DNA of 64,000 nucleotides from Sporisorium sorghi (GCA_023212695.1 JALCCG010000004.1:1-64000), one strand, 5' to 3'. Positions 16,416 through 25,778 are shown, numbered from the stretch's first letter. Program-made: numbers and translations. The notes: generated by a model from the sequence alone, not told the origin.

Positions 16416-16697
16416 TTAGACCCCAAGGATCAGATAACCCAGTGTCATATAAAGAACCAGAAATAACAATAACATCGAATGTCCAGCAATGGCTGTGATA
16501 CCGATTCGCGAGAGACTGCCGCGATATTTGCTTACAAGCGCCAGCAGGATACCTACGGGCGACAACAGAAGAATCGCAGCGAACCATAGTCCCTGAAACG
16601 GACTGCCCGCCACAAACGGAAACAGGAAGCTGTACAACGTGAACAGCGTAATGCAGACAAATAAAACAAGAGACAAGTGGGATACATATCTTCTCAT
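16416..16697 (-). CDS. Small three-helix membrane protein
   Basis: A protein of about 93 residues with three hydrophobic segments (about 9-30, 38-56 and 68-92). Start at ATG 16697 (a GTG at 16700 is three bases upstream), seven bases after GAGG. It lies between two HAD genes and ends two bases before the truncated one. Its C-terminus may have been formed when the HAD 5' end was lost. Family not recognised. Confidence 0.65.
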   Translation of the reverse strand: MRRYVSHLSLVLFVCITLFTLYSFLFPFVAGSPFQGLWFAAILLLSPVGILLALVSKYRGSLSRIGITAIAGHSMLLLFLVLYMTLGYLILGV

Positions 16698-16748
16698 CAC
16701 GTAACCTCGGTCAACATACCTGACAGAATGCCTGCCCTGCGAGTGACC

Positions 16749-17408
16749 TCAATCCTTTCCTAGCGGCTGAAGAAAACCGAGAACTTCCCGTATATCCTGA
16801 ATTTGCGCAAACGGAGCAACATCCATGCTGTTCATTTTCGCTCCGTCTCCACGATAAGCAATGAACGGCATTCCAGCACTCTCGGAGGCCTTGCCGTCAA
16901 CCCATGCATCTCCCACAGACAGCCATTCCTTAGGCGACGTATGCGAAAAATGCTTTAGTACCTGCAGATAACCGTCCGGTGCAGGCTTCAATGAGCCCAT
17001 GGCTTCTCTGCCGATAATAAGATCGAAATAATGAGCGATCCTGTTCTCGTTCAGTGCCGCCATCGCCGCTTCTAAAGCGTTATTGGTCACAATGGCCAGA
17101 TGCAGCTGCCCGTGCAGCTGCTGGATGAGTTCCATGGACCCTTCCTCAAGATGGGCTCCGATCATCCCTTGGATTTCATGTTTTTTCGCAATATCCCACA
17201 TCTCGCTACTCAGCTCTTCCGACAGCAAACCCGTGTTCATGGCTTCTGCGATGACGGTAGAGGTTGTGTGGAGGTCCAAGCTAAGACCTGCGGGCAACAA
17301 TCGGTGGTCGCATAAAAATGTATAGATCTCACGTTTCATGGCTCCAAAATCAATGCTTGAATGCAGCAGCGTATTATCCATATCAAACACAATGCCTTTG
17401 ATCATCAT
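16749..17408 (-). CDS. HAD-family phosphatase (phosphoglycolate-phosphatase-like)
   Basis: A 219-residue HAD subfamily IA hydrolase with all motifs: nucleophile FDMDNTLLHS (Asp9), VTNNALEA (motif II, near residue 108), Lys in MGSLKPAPDGY and acidic motif SVGDAWVDGKASESAGMP. The helical cap lies between residues 15 and 85. The metabolite substrate is unknown. The start overlaps no gene but lies eight bases after the upstream lipoprotein stop and lacks a strong ribosome site, so coupling is likely. Confidence 0.9.
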   Translation of the reverse strand: MMIKGIVFDMDNTLLHSSIDFGAMKREIYTFLCDHRLLPAGLSLDLHTTSTVIAEAMNTGLLSEELSSEMWDIAKKHEIQGMIGAHLEEGSMELIQQLHGQLHLAIVTNNALEAAMAALNENRIAHYFDLIIGREAMGSLKPAPDGYLQVLKHFSHTSPKEWLSVGDAWVDGKASESAGMPFIAYRGDGAKMNSMDVAPFAQIQDIREVLGFLQPLGKD

Positions 17409-17416
17409 TTCGATAT

Positions 17417-17974
17417 CTACTCAACCCCATTCATGGAAACTCCATCAATCGCAGCCCCTGCGGGTAGTCCTGATTTGGGGATGCTGATCAGAGACGTAAT
17501 GCTGGCATCGCCGGGGTAATCCTTCGTGCCATCGCCCTGATGAGGTTCCAAAGTGATATAAAGGTGATTCTTATCGTTCCCTTTCTGTTCGCCAGCCATC
17601 TGAATCGACGTAATCCGAAACCCTTTGGACGTCGGAAGGAATCCCCCGCTAATCAACATATAGAATTCCTCATCCGTTTCCTTGAGTACCCATCCTCCGG
17701 GAGCCAGATGAATTCCATCCTCGTAAAGCTTCTCAATTTCCGAATCAAGGTGCTCTTCTGTGCGATACTCCCACGTAAAGTCTGGGGCGGTTTTGGAGTA
17801 TAAGAGCTGAGAGTACGGAACTTCCCGATAATCTGCTTCTTGTCCCGGACGTTCTTCTTCGCTCACGCTTTCTGTATAAAATGACTCGCCCGACCTCTGA
17901 TCATAACATCCCGAAGACAACGTCATGGCTACAAGCAGCGCAAACATCAACCTGCGGTTAATCCCTACTCGCAT
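17417..17974 (-). CDS. Lipoprotein with PrcB-like domain
   Basis: A 185-residue predicted lipoprotein: signal segment RRLMFALLVAMTLSSGC with the lipid Cys at residue 23, an acidic linker, then a C-terminal domain (LAPGGWVLKETDEEFYMLISGG, TSKGFRITSIQM) of the PrcB/DUF4830 style found in extracytoplasmic Bacillales proteins. The fold assignment is tentative. The start at 17974 lies ten bases after GGGAG. It probably forms an operon with the HAD gene. Confidence 0.75.
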   Translation of the reverse strand: MRVGINRRLMFALLVAMTLSSGCYDQRSGESFYTESVSEEERPGQEADYREVPYSQLLYSKTAPDFTWEYRTEEHLDSEIEKLYEDGIHLAPGGWVLKETDEEFYMLISGGFLPTSKGFRITSIQMAGEQKGNDKNHLYITLEPHQGDGTKDYPGDASITSLISIPKSGLPAGAAIDGVSMNGVE

Positions 17975-17996
17975 GGTTCATAATCTCCCTGTTTCC

Positions 17997-18401
17997 CTAG
18001 TCGTGTACAACTTCCGTACCCGCAATAAAATCATGAAGGGAACGCTTATCCTCACGCAATGCCACCATAAAAATGCTCACAATGATTCCGATGCCAAGCG
18101 TTAACGCATACACAATTCCTGCTACGAGGTTTCGGAGCAGCATCGTTCCAATGCCCGGCGGCTCAAGAAAATCGAACTTTCGAATGCGAATGCGGCATAT
18201 GCGCTTCCCAATGGTATAACCATTCCAATACACCGGCACTAGAAGGCCGTATAGAGCATAAATCAAATTACTGATCGGCTCATTCTCATAATCCCCTGTG
18301 ATTATGCCTGCAATGATGGATAAAGGAAGTCCAATAATCAATCCATCCAGAATATTTGCGCCAAGTCGGATCCAAAAGCCAGCCACTTGGTTGTCGTTCA
18401 T
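17997..18401 (-). CDS. RDD-family membrane protein
   Basis: A 134-residue integral membrane protein of the RDD family: GFWIRLGANILDGLIIGLPL at the N-terminus (the first Arg-Asp-type motif is R-x(6)-D here), a second helix near 42-60 and a third in LLRNLVAGIVYALTLGIGI; the closing KRSLHDFIAGTEVV is the typical family C-terminus. Function is unknown; some members are Na+/H+ antiporters. It lies 22 bases upstream of the lipoprotein gene in the same direction. Confidence 0.87.
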   Translation of the reverse strand: MNDNQVAGFWIRLGANILDGLIIGLPLSIIAGIITGDYENEPISNLIYALYGLLVPVYWNGYTIGKRICRIRIRKFDFLEPPGIGTMLLRNLVAGIVYALTLGIGIIVSIFMVALREDKRSLHDFIAGTEVVHD

Positions 18402-18437
18402 CCCATTCCCCCCTCAACGTTAAGAACCTCAAACAAC

Positions 18438-18749
18438 TCAACGCTTTATTTTTTGCACCCTTCGTTTATCATTAGGCTGATCAAATTCTCTCCAGTTGCT
18501 CTTGATTTTTCTGAGATCCTGCTCGTGCCATCGACGAATCGTAGGCCCCATGAAACACAAAATACCGATGGTCAGGCTAATTATACTCAATATCAACGGT
18601 CCTCTTCCTACATAACTTAACATCGCCTCATACATCTCTTTGTTCCATGACGAGACATTCGATCCGAATATGGCAGCTGCGATATACCGGGTTCCATACA
18701 GAAAGGCGGATATGCAGATAAATATCATGCCCATCGTTTTATGATTCAT
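18438..18749 (-). CDS. Small membrane protein of unknown family
   Basis: A 103-residue protein with two transmembrane segments (residues 6-28 and 48-69) and a strongly basic C-terminal tail (WHEQDLRKIKSNWREF then KRRVQKIKR). The start ATG overlaps the last codons of a decayed upstream gene. It sits 36 bases before the RDD gene. No family is recognised. Confidence 0.65.
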   Translation of the reverse strand: MNHKTMGMIFICISAFLYGTRYIAAAIFGSNVSSWNKEMYEAMLSYVGRGPLILSIISLTIGILCFMGPTIRRWHEQDLRKIKSNWREFDQPNDKRRVQKIKR

Positions 18750-19010
18750 AGGTGTTCAGTCCTTCCTTATGATCACTGGCCTGCTCTCCATGCTTGATAA
18801 ATAAGCTCTCTACACCATCCTTTAGTCCTATGTACACTTTATGCCTCAGTCAGCTTGCTGAACACAGAATCTCTCACGGATGCCTTACCTTCCCGCACAT
18901 ATTTTCCCAATCCCTGATATCATTGTAAACTCCAGCTTCTCATCGAACAATCACCGTAGTGAAGCCGTTCTGCTCCTTATCATAAACGATCGGGTTTTCT
19001 ATCTAAAATA
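18739..19010 (-). pseudogene. Decayed gene between VanZ and the small membrane gene
   Basis: The apparent intergenic DNA reads as protein with interruptions: NPIVYDKEQNGFTTVIVR, an in-frame TGA, EAGVYNDIRDWENMCGK, frameshifts, ASVRDSVFSKLTEA, another shift, then VYIGLKDGVESLFIKHGEQA ending at a TAA (18739-18741) that overlaps the next gene's start. The composition and order suggest the 3' part of one gene of about 90 codons. No family is recognised. Confidence 0.6.
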
Positions 19011-19015
19011 TGCCG

Positions 19016-19429
19016 CTACCTGGCTCTCCATTTCATACTGATACGCAGCAGCCCGTAACCAATCGTAGCCCCTAGCGAATTCAAGATAAAATCATCGACA
19101 TCGAAGCTCCCTCTCCGTGTGATCAGCTGTGCCATTTCGAGCAGGAACAACCCGATTACAAAGACACCCAGCATCTTCAGATAACGAAGCCGAAACAGGA
19201 GCGGGAGCAGCACGCCAAAAGGCACAAACACAGCGATATTCCCCATAATATTAATGATCGAGCTCGTCGAGCGAACAGGAAAATAGGTGACCATCGTCGA
19301 GAACGGAACCAGATTATAGCTGTATTCATGACGTACGGTCCGGCCGAAGCCCCAGAGCATCCAATAACCCAGCAAAATGGTGTATCCGATTAGAAGGATC
19401 AAGGCGATCATTTTATAAGGTGATTTCAT
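19016..19429 (-). CDS. VanZ-family membrane protein
   Basis: A 137-residue membrane protein of the VanZ family: YNLVPFSTMVTYF (residues 39-51), NIMGNIAVFVPFGVLLPLLF (61-80) and the signature RRGSFDVDDFILNSLGATIG (105-124). Four helices are visible. VanZ relatives contribute low-level teicoplanin resistance, but most chromosomal members have no known role. The start at 19429 follows GGGAG. It ends just before the decayed gene. Confidence 0.93.
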   Translation of the reverse strand: MKSPYKMIALILLIGYTILLGYWMLWGFGRTVRHEYSYNLVPFSTMVTYFPVRSTSSIINIMGNIAVFVPFGVLLPLLFRLRYLKMLGVFVIGLFLLEMAQLITRRGSFDVDDFILNSLGATIGYGLLRISMKWRAR

Positions 19430-19453
19430 TTACGTTCTCCCGGTTCGTCTGGC

Positions 19454-19930
19454 TCATACATATTTATCCAACATATAATCCTCAATGATCTCGATATTTC
19501 TACGCTCCTGAGCGTACTGCTTGATGTGATTCCTGATATTAGGATATAAAATAATGCCGTCAAGCTGGCTAAGCGGTATCCATTTCACATCGGATTGATT
19601 CGGATCCGGTGTAGGTGGAAGTTTAGGGAACGCCCCCTCTAGCGGATAACATTCAAAAACGATATACAACGTATGAATATCCGATATGTTATGGCGTACT
19701 TGCTTATGCGGGGCATTTTCATACACAAACGCGACAGGTCCTGCCTCAGCTTCCAACATGGTTTCCTCGTACAATTCTCTCAAGGCGCCTTCCACAATCG
19801 ACTCTCCCGGCTCGGCTCCTCCCCCGGGCAAATTATAATGGACTCCGTTCTCGTCATCATATTCAACCAATAGAATCTGCTCGTCCTGAAAGACCAGGGC
19901 CGTCGGTCTCACCCGGATATGATATGTCAC
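19454..19930 (-). CDS. NUDIX hydrolase
   Basis: A 158-residue protein with a canonical Nudix box (GGAEPGESIVEGALRELYEE, about residues 38-57). It starts at GTG 19930, seven bases after GAGG; an in-frame ATG 60 bases upstream gives a longer version with no ribosome site. YNLPGGG before the box and the C-terminal LSQLDGIILYPN are typical of general NUDIX proteins. It is 24 bases upstream of vanZ, in the same direction. The substrate is unknown. Confidence 0.9.
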   Translation of the reverse strand: MTYHIRVRPTALVFQDEQILLVEYDDENGVHYNLPGGGAEPGESIVEGALRELYEETMLEAEAGPVAFVYENAPHKQVRHNISDIHTLYIVFECYPLEGAFPKLPPTPDPNQSDVKWIPLSQLDGIILYPNIRNHIKQYAQERRNIEIIEDYMLDKYV

Positions 19931-20062
19931 GTATCCACCTCTCTCTGCTAAAAACTTGGGGCAAACGCCCTTGGTCTGTCCATCATACAATTAGCGGTAC
20001 CGAATAGGAATAGGTTCTACTGGAAAGTACACGAACGGACATCGACATATGTCATGCCTATG

Positions 20063-20885
20063 TTACGCCATGTTATAACCATCCAGCCTCACCGTTTCTC
20101 CGGTTTCGCGGGAGACATTCGCCGCCTCCAGAAAACGAATGATCTCCAGAGTTTCAGATAAGGGAACACCCGATACACCTGTCATGAACATCTGCATGAT
20201 CTGGTCCAACAGACTCGCGTAATACGGTTTGGGATGCTCCATGATGTCCACAAAACTGCTGTTAATACGTCATGGAACTCCGTTGCAGCAGTATGTACAC
20301 TTTCACACCCTGTACCGAGAACTCTGTACAGCATCTCAGCCGCGTGAATGCCATACCAGAACAATCCCGGCTGTGTGGGCTGAAGGGGAAGCGGTCCCGC
20401 GCAATCTACCCCGATGATATCCCCTTCCCCGCAACGGGCAGGTCATCCTGAAGCCCTTGGGCATACCGAAAGGACGAGCTGCTCATCACCGTCACCTGAA
20501 ACCGCTCGGCCAGTTCGATCATTTCCTTGGCATCCTTACTTGTCACCGCAAACGGTTTGTCAATAAACACCCGTCGGCAATACGGAGCAATCGCACGAAA
20601 CAAGGATAAATGCGTCCTTCCGTCAACCGCTACCAGCATCACGGCGTCGACTTGTTTTGCCACGTCTTCCGGACGATCCAATATCTCGGTTCCCCATGCA
20701 GCGAGTTCCTTCGTATATCCCTCCACCCGGCTCATGCTAAGCTCAAAGTCCGGCGACCCACCGGGAAAAGCTGCCGTTATCCGTGCGCCGGGAACGTAAT
20801 ATGGATGGTCTGTGTCAAACAGCATTTTCGAGAAAATGGAGACATGCGATGTGTCCAAACCAATCATACCGATCTTTACTGTCAT
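20063..20885 (-). pseudogene. Gfo/Idh/MocA-family oxidoreductase, frameshifted and internally deleted
   Basis: The N-terminal part (from ATG 20885, MTVKIGMIGLDTSHVSIF) has the Rossmann fold and the EKP-like motif FIDKPFAVTS. It stops at 20406 because one G appears to be missing from a G-run near 20415; the protein continues in the next frame as GDIIGVDCAGPLPL then WYGIHAAEMLYRVLG. A second break near 20255 joins to a third frame (HPKPYYASLLDQIMQMF, SETLEIIRFLEAANVS) that ends at 20063, with about 25-30 family residues missing at that point. Two lesions argue for a true pseudogene. Confidence 0.85.
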
Positions 20886-21117
20886 GAGTTTATCTCCCTC
20901 ACCTTCAGGTTGAATATGATGCGCAAGCCTTGCCATTGCCCGTGTTACGGGACGAGATCCAGCAGCGCTGGAGCATATGCCTAGGCATTCACTCCATCAT
21001 ATCACCCCTGTTGTCTAACGGACGCAACTTTAATTCGTCTTTTAATCCAGGCTTGCATCCAATAGAAACAGACTGCCCTCGTCCGATTACAGACGTTGAC
21101 AGCCTTCTTAGGTCGAG

Positions 21118-21690
21118 CTATAAATGCTTTGTGCAATTGAACAACGGGCAATCCCAAGCCTGGTTCATTTTCGTTAACAAGGTTAGCGAGGTGTTATCGA
21201 TGTACGTTGTTGGAAATTGCTGCGGCAGCAGCTTTTGCAAGGATAAACCAATGATGGCCCCATGACTCACAACGAGCACGTTCCTGCCCTCATAGTCACT
21301 CCATATCTCCTCCAAAAACCGCGATCCGCGTTCAGCAACATCCTCATATCGCTCCATGCCTAAATCCAGCTCACGCCAGTTCGCCCCCCACGCATCCAGC
21401 CTCTGCTCCTCGGTTGTTCCTTCAAGCTGGCCGCAGTCGATCTCGCAGATACGCTGTTCTTCCAGGATATTCAGCGTGGGGATGAATTCCGTGATGATCT
21501 GTGCGGTCTCTCTGGCCCGAATTAAGGGACTTGTGATAATCACATCCCAGGAATCACCCTTTATGCGCTCTGCTAATGACTCAGCTTGTCGCCTACCCTC
21601 GGCATTCAGAGGGATATCGCTCCGACCCTGCACCCGATCCTGAACATTCCAATCCGTTATACCGTGTCTAATGAGGCCAATGACGCCCAC
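21118..21690 (-). CDS. Histidine phosphatase superfamily protein
   Basis: A 190-residue phosphoglycerate-mutase-like protein with the catalytic motif LIRHGITDWN (His near residue 8), RARETAQII and the second His in VVSHGAIIGL. The start is GTG 21690, eight bases after AGGAGG; the longer in-frame version from 21732 has no ribosome site. It may act on phosphosugars or cofactor phosphates (CobC/GpmB-like). It appears monocistronic. Confidence 0.9.
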   Translation of the reverse strand: MGVIGLIRHGITDWNVQDRVQGRSDIPLNAEGRRQAESLAERIKGDSWDVIITSPLIRARETAQIITEFIPTLNILEEQRICEIDCGQLEGTTEEQRLDAWGANWRELDLGMERYEDVAERGSRFLEEIWSDYEGRNVLVVSHGAIIGLSLQKLLPQQFPTTYIDNTSLTLLTKMNQAWDCPLFNCTKHL

Positions 21691-21815
21691 ATCAACCACC
21701 TCCTGCTTGGACCATTTCAACCTTAACAACACCAGATCCTAAGGCTGCAAATTCAGCGCCTGAACTTACAAGATACCTTCCATTTATCATGTGCACGTTA
21801 ACCCCGCGGCTGCGG

Positions 21816-22259
21816 TTATGCCTCGATTTGTTCCAGATGATGAATCAGATGATCCACATAATCGTTAAACAACCACTCCAGCGTAACCTCCGTTTTGTCC
21901 GGGAGCACGCACTTTTTTTGAAAATCGGAGGTCTCGGCTGCTCGCATCACACGCAGAATCATCCGGTTAAGGTGCTGCCACAGCGACAAAACTTCCGATG
22001 GATCATACTGATTCTGGTAATCGTGCACCTGAACCCAGTCGTTCTGCGCGTACCCCTGAATGGCAATGGGATACTCGGACAGCAAAATTTTCACGAACCG
22101 AACATGGTTGTGAACCGCCGAGTCGCATAAATGGCCCAGGATCTCCTTTTTGGACCATTTATCAGGCGAGAATTTCAAATTAAATTCCATCTCGCTCGTG
22201 GCCGTTACAATCTCCGTCATGTCAGCAATTAATTCGTCCAGCTTCAATATCGATTCCAT
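21816..22259 (-). CDS. DinB-family protein
   Basis: A 147-residue four-helix DinB protein. The candidate metal ligands are His in ILGHLCDSAVHNHVRF (near residue 43) and the C-terminal NDYVDHLIHHLEQI (near 136 and 140). The start at 22259 follows AGGAGG. Family members are metal-dependent enzymes often acting on thiol adducts; this one has no assigned substrate. It stands between a phosphatase and the AlkZ-like gene, all leftward. Confidence 0.87.
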   Translation of the reverse strand: MESILKLDELIADMTEIVTATSEMEFNLKFSPDKWSKKEILGHLCDSAVHNHVRFVKILLSEYPIAIQGYAQNDWVQVHDYQNQYDPSEVLSLWQHLNRMILRVMRAAETSDFQKKCVLPDKTEVTLEWLFNDYVDHLIHHLEQIEA

Positions 22260-22299
22260 GTTTCTCTTCCTCCTTAAAAACTCCTCTCAGCCAACAAGC

Positions 22300-23391
22300 T
22301 TAGAGAGATTGATTCAGTTCTGTTCTTGTAAGCGGCAGTCCCATAAAATCGCTATAATCCTTGGCGGCTTCAATGAACTTCCCTTCCAGATCGCCTATCG
22401 ATGCGAACGGGTTTAATGTGATTTCGATGCCGCTGCGTTTGATCTCCCGCTTCCACACGCCGACGATTTCCCCGCCTATGACCATCAACGGTTGAAAAAC
22501 CCCGTTGCGATGGGGGGCGATCTGGGGATCGTGCTCGGTCTCTATGATTGCGCTGCGGTCTTTGTAACCCAAGTAATATTCATCGAATCCCGGAAGCAGA
22601 ACAACCGAATGGGTATCCCCAGACACCGGCGGACCAGAGGCTGAAACCCAGTATTCCGTACCATGCACATGGACAGATCGAAGCTCGGGTTTAATCATAT
22701 CCAGGCCCCGTCTAGCTTCTGTCAGCGTCAGACCGCTCCACCATGCAAAATCCTGAATCGTTGCAGGCCCATGACCAGTAAAATATCGAAGCGCAAGCTC
22801 CGTCAATGCTTCTTCGTATGTAAGCTCTCTGGAATTGCGTACCCATTCGTCCAGCAGCACGAAGGTTTGCTGTTTGCCTTCAAGCGGGCCGAAGCAGATC
22901 ATGCCGCTTCGCCCCAAATACCCAAGAATATAATAGCCGCGGCCATTCTTTGTGCTGATTCCCGCTTCCTCCAGCAGCTCCATCAATCTGGGACGGGAGA
23001 CGGGCGTACAGTCCTTCATGGCTTCATACAGAACATTTTTACATTTGTTCATGGTGGCTGCATCCAGATCAAGCTCCGTTTGTTTTTTCTGGTCGTTGGA
23101 ATACAGGCGCGATTCTGTCAGCTTCACCATCCATTTAGCATCCTCAGCCGGTACGAAGAATATCGTCCCGCGCATCGGCCAGGTCAGCACAATCTTGCGA
23201 TCCAGCACCGCCTGCTCCACATCATACAGCCTCGCAGATTGCGTACGCAGCCCGATCCCCCACACTGCCTGATGATAATCCTGTGCCTGCACAGCCCCGA
23301 GTCCTCTGACTGCTGCCTCCGGACTCTCATACTTCGTGCCTGTTATCCGCTGATTGAACAGCCTTGGATCCGATATGATTTGACTTGGCAC
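22300..23391 (-). CDS. AlkZ-like winged-helix DNA glycosylase family protein
   Basis: A protein of about 363 residues in the winged-helix HTH_42/AlkZ family, whose studied members are DNA glycosylases that unhook crosslinks or repair alkylated bases. The catalytic QxQ motif is visible in GLGAVQAQDYHQAVWG (near residue 35), followed by TWPMRGTIFFV and the C-terminal VLLPGFDEYYLGYKDR. GTG 23391 has GGGGGAG eight bases upstream; GTG 23400 is an alternative in the same frame. The glycosylase role is inferred from family. Confidence 0.85.
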   Translation of the reverse strand: MPSQIISDPRLFNQRITGTKYESPEAAVRGLGAVQAQDYHQAVWGIGLRTQSARLYDVEQAVLDRKIVLTWPMRGTIFFVPAEDAKWMVKLTESRLYSNDQKKQTELDLDAATMNKCKNVLYEAMKDCTPVSRPRLMELLEEAGISTKNGRGYYILGYLGRSGMICFGPLEGKQQTFVLLDEWVRNSRELTYEEALTELALRYFTGHGPATIQDFAWWSGLTLTEARRGLDMIKPELRSVHVHGTEYWVSASGPPVSGDTHSVVLLPGFDEYYLGYKDRSAIIETEHDPQIAPHRNGVFQPLMVIGGEIVGVWKREIKRSGIEITLNPFASIGDLEGKFIEAAKDYSDFMGLPLTRTELNQSL

Positions 23392-23440
23392 CCCATCCAC
23401 TCCCCCTGGTCATGAATATCGCAGCGTGCTCAACACCTCT

Positions 23441-24229
23441 TTATTTTAAATCCGGAATGGACATCCAGGCACGATCATTCTGCCAGCTCACCTCTACCGG
23501 TGTCTCGAAGAACGAAGTCAGATTGTCGCTTGTCAGCATATCCTTGGAAGGCCCCTTGCCAAATACACTTCCCCGGCGAATGAGCAAGGAGTGCGAGAAA
23601 ATCGGCAGAATCTCTTCAATATGATGCGTAACGAACAGCAAAGTCGGTGCATCGGGTTTTGATGCCAGTGCAGTGATACTCGACAGCAGCGCTTCCCTCG
23701 ACAGAAAATCAAGTCCGTTGCAGGCCTCGTCCAGAATCAGCAGTCTTGGGGATGCCATAAGCGCACGGGCGATCAGCAGCTTCTGCTTCTCCCCTTGCGA
23801 ACAGGTTTCATAGGTACGGCCCAGCAAATGGATGCAATTAAAATCCTTCATCTGCTGCTCCGCTTGTTCCCGGTCCGCTTCATCAACCTTCTGGTATAAA
23901 CCGATCGATGCATGTTTACCGCTAATCACGACATCGAGCGTAGACTCGCTGGGCCGGATTCTTTCTTGCAGAGAGGAGCTAACCCAGCCTATCGATTTAC
24001 GCAATTCTCTTAAATCCACTCTGCCAAAAAGATTCCCGAGCACCGAAACAGTCCCGCTAGTCGGCCAGATGTACCCGTTAATCATATTCAAAATCGTTGT
24101 CTTGCCGGAGCCATTCAGCCCAAGAACCGCCCAATGCTCTCCTTGCTGTACCGTCCAATCCACGCCTGTAAGAACGGTCTTCTGTTCCCGTCTCCAGGTT
24201 ACATTATTCAGTTCAATCGTCGTGTTCAT
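23441..24229 (-). CDS. Orphan ABC transporter ATP-binding protein (YlmA-like)
   Basis: A 262-residue ABC ATPase: Walker A GLNGSGKTTIL (residues about 36-46), Q-loop in WVSSSLQERI, signature CSQGEKQKL, Walker B LLILDEAC and the switch His in VTHHIEE. The signature has C-S-Q-G in place of LSGGQ. No permease is nearby, so its partner is elsewhere or it acts alone, as in YlmA-type proteins. The start at 24229 follows AAGGGGGAGG. Confidence 0.9.
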   Translation of the reverse strand: MNTTIELNNVTWRREQKTVLTGVDWTVQQGEHWAVLGLNGSGKTTILNMINGYIWPTSGTVSVLGNLFGRVDLRELRKSIGWVSSSLQERIRPSESTLDVVISGKHASIGLYQKVDEADREQAEQQMKDFNCIHLLGRTYETCSQGEKQKLLIARALMASPRLLILDEACNGLDFLSREALLSSITALASKPDAPTLLFVTHHIEEILPIFSHSLLIRRGSVFGKGPSKDMLTSDNLTSFFETPVEVSWQNDRAWMSIPDLK

Positions 24230-24376
24230 TGCTGTTCCTCCCCCTTTTTATTCGCTTGGTCGCCGCGTTTCTCTTTTCAAGGATTATACCAGCAATTACA
24301 TATTCCTCAATAGTTAAATGATGTTAGGTTAAGTGACGCAATGGGGGTGATAAATGACTGATACAGCCTTATTGCG

Positions 24377-24844
24377 CTACCCAGCATGGTTACGATCCTT
24401 CAGCATTTGTTGGATTTCCTCCAGAAGCTCCGTATTTCGAAGCATCAAGTTTTCATTTTGTTTCTTCGTTTCCTTATTTCGTTTAGCGCTATCCAATACG
24501 AGCATAAAGCTGATCGCGGCCGAACAAATCGTCAGACCTTCAGCTAATATGGTAAGGTCAATTCCTGAGTTTAACCCCTCTACAACTCTGAACACACCGA
24601 TAAAGAATAAGATTGCAAGCACAACAAGAGAAAAACGGATCATTTCCTTCCGATTGAGCAGCAGTTCTGTTTTTTGTAAAACGTACACTAGCGGTTTACC
24701 AAGTATTTTCAAGCCATCCACGTACGCCTTTATGATAAAACTTAACATTCGTTTCTCACTTTCTTTGGACATCGCGTATTCTATTATCCCCGATATTAAA
24801 ATAGGCGAAGTTATTACTAGTAATTTAAATATGGAAACAAGCAT
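24377..24844 (-). CDS. Membrane protein with C-terminal coiled coil
   Basis: A 155-residue protein with one hydrophobic segment near the N-terminus (residues 3-22), two more near 70-90 and 95-122, and a charged C-terminal helix (SAKRNKETKKQNENLMLRN, then TELLEEIQQMLKD) with coiled-coil heptads. The start at 24844 lies eight bases after GGGGAG. It is divergent from the MBL gene and has no recognised family. Confidence 0.7.
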   Translation of the reverse strand: MLVSIFKLLVITSPILISGIIEYAMSKESEKRMLSFIIKAYVDGLKILGKPLVYVLQKTELLLNRKEMIRFSLVVLAILFFIGVFRVVEGLNSGIDLTILAEGLTICSAAISFMLVLDSAKRNKETKKQNENLMLRNTELLEEIQQMLKDRNHAG

Positions 24845-24885
24845 CCAACAAACTCCCCATTCTGAAAGCAATCACGAAATAAATA

Positions 24886-24914
24886 TTGACAAATTAATTT
24901 ATATATGCTATGAT
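24886..24914 (+). promoter_or_regulatory. Sigma-A promoter of the MBL-fold gene
   Basis: TTGACA (24886-24891) and TATGAT (24909-24914) are 17 bases apart in a very AT-rich stretch, about 115 bases upstream of the MBL gene. The long leader contains no structure that I recognise. Confidence 0.75.
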
Positions 24915-25028
24915 AAAAGGTTTACTATTTACACAATTATATTGATTTGATATTCTACTTCTGCTTAAACTTCTCTGGAAGATGAAATAGGGATAGGTGA
25001 TATCCCTTAATAGTGGAGGTATGTAGAT

Positions 25029-25778
25029 ATGCTAATCAATCAAGGCATCAAAATGCTGGAAATTTCCGCCGCGATGATGGGAAGAATCGAAACGATCCAT
25101 CCGACATTGATATGGGATCATCAGAATCTGGTTCTCATCGATACCGGCTATCCCGGACAGTTCGCGCTTATTCAGGAGCAGCTATCGAGCTGCGGAGTAT
25201 CCGTTCAGGATATAACCAAAATCATTATATCACACCAGGATCTGGATCATATCGGCAGTTTGCCGGATGTAATCCGTAACAGCAACCGCACACCTGAAGT
25301 GTTCGCCAGCGAAATAGAGAAGCCTTACATAGAAGGGAACAAGAGACTTGTCAAATTATCTCCTGAGTCCATAACGCAAGCGCTAGCTTCGCTTCCTGCC
25401 GCCGTTCCGCCGGAGTGGAAGAACGCTTTTAGGCATACTCTCGAGAACCCTCCCAAAGCGGAAGTGAACAGTATCCTGCACGATGGCGAGGAACTTCCGC
25501 TAGGTGGCGGCATCATAGTTATTCACACTCCGGGTCACACCCCAGGTCATACCAGCTTGTATCACCGACCGAGCAAAACCTTGATTGCCGCAGACGCAAT
25601 GAACGTTAGAGACGGTCAGCTGCTGGGACCGGACCCGGCAGCCAGTTCTGACTTGGCGTTAGCCAAGCTTTCCTTACAGAAGCTCACTCACTATGATATT
25701 CATAACGTGATCTGTTATCATGGCGGCTTATATACCGATAACCCCAATCAACGAATCCGTGAATTAGCTTACGAATGA
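25029..25778 (+). CDS. MBL-fold metallo-hydrolase
   Basis: A 249-residue metallo-beta-lactamase-fold protein. The first metal motif is SHQDLDHIG (His69, Asp71, Asp73, His74), the HQDLDH variant in which the second His is Asp. The next ligands are in TPGHTPGHTSL (near 166-176), then AADAMN and a C-terminal CYHGG. Such variants are found in lactonase-like and unassigned hydrolases. The start follows GGAGG by nine bases. It is monocistronic. Confidence 0.9.
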   Translation: MLINQGIKMLEISAAMMGRIETIHPTLIWDHQNLVLIDTGYPGQFALIQEQLSSCGVSVQDITKIIISHQDLDHIGSLPDVIRNSNRTPEVFASEIEKPYIEGNKRLVKLSPESITQALASLPAAVPPEWKNAFRHTLENPPKAEVNSILHDGEELPLGGGIIVIHTPGHTPGHTSLYHRPSKTLIAADAMNVRDGQLLGPDPAASSDLALAKLSLQKLTHYDIHNVICYHGGLYTDNPNQRIRELAYE

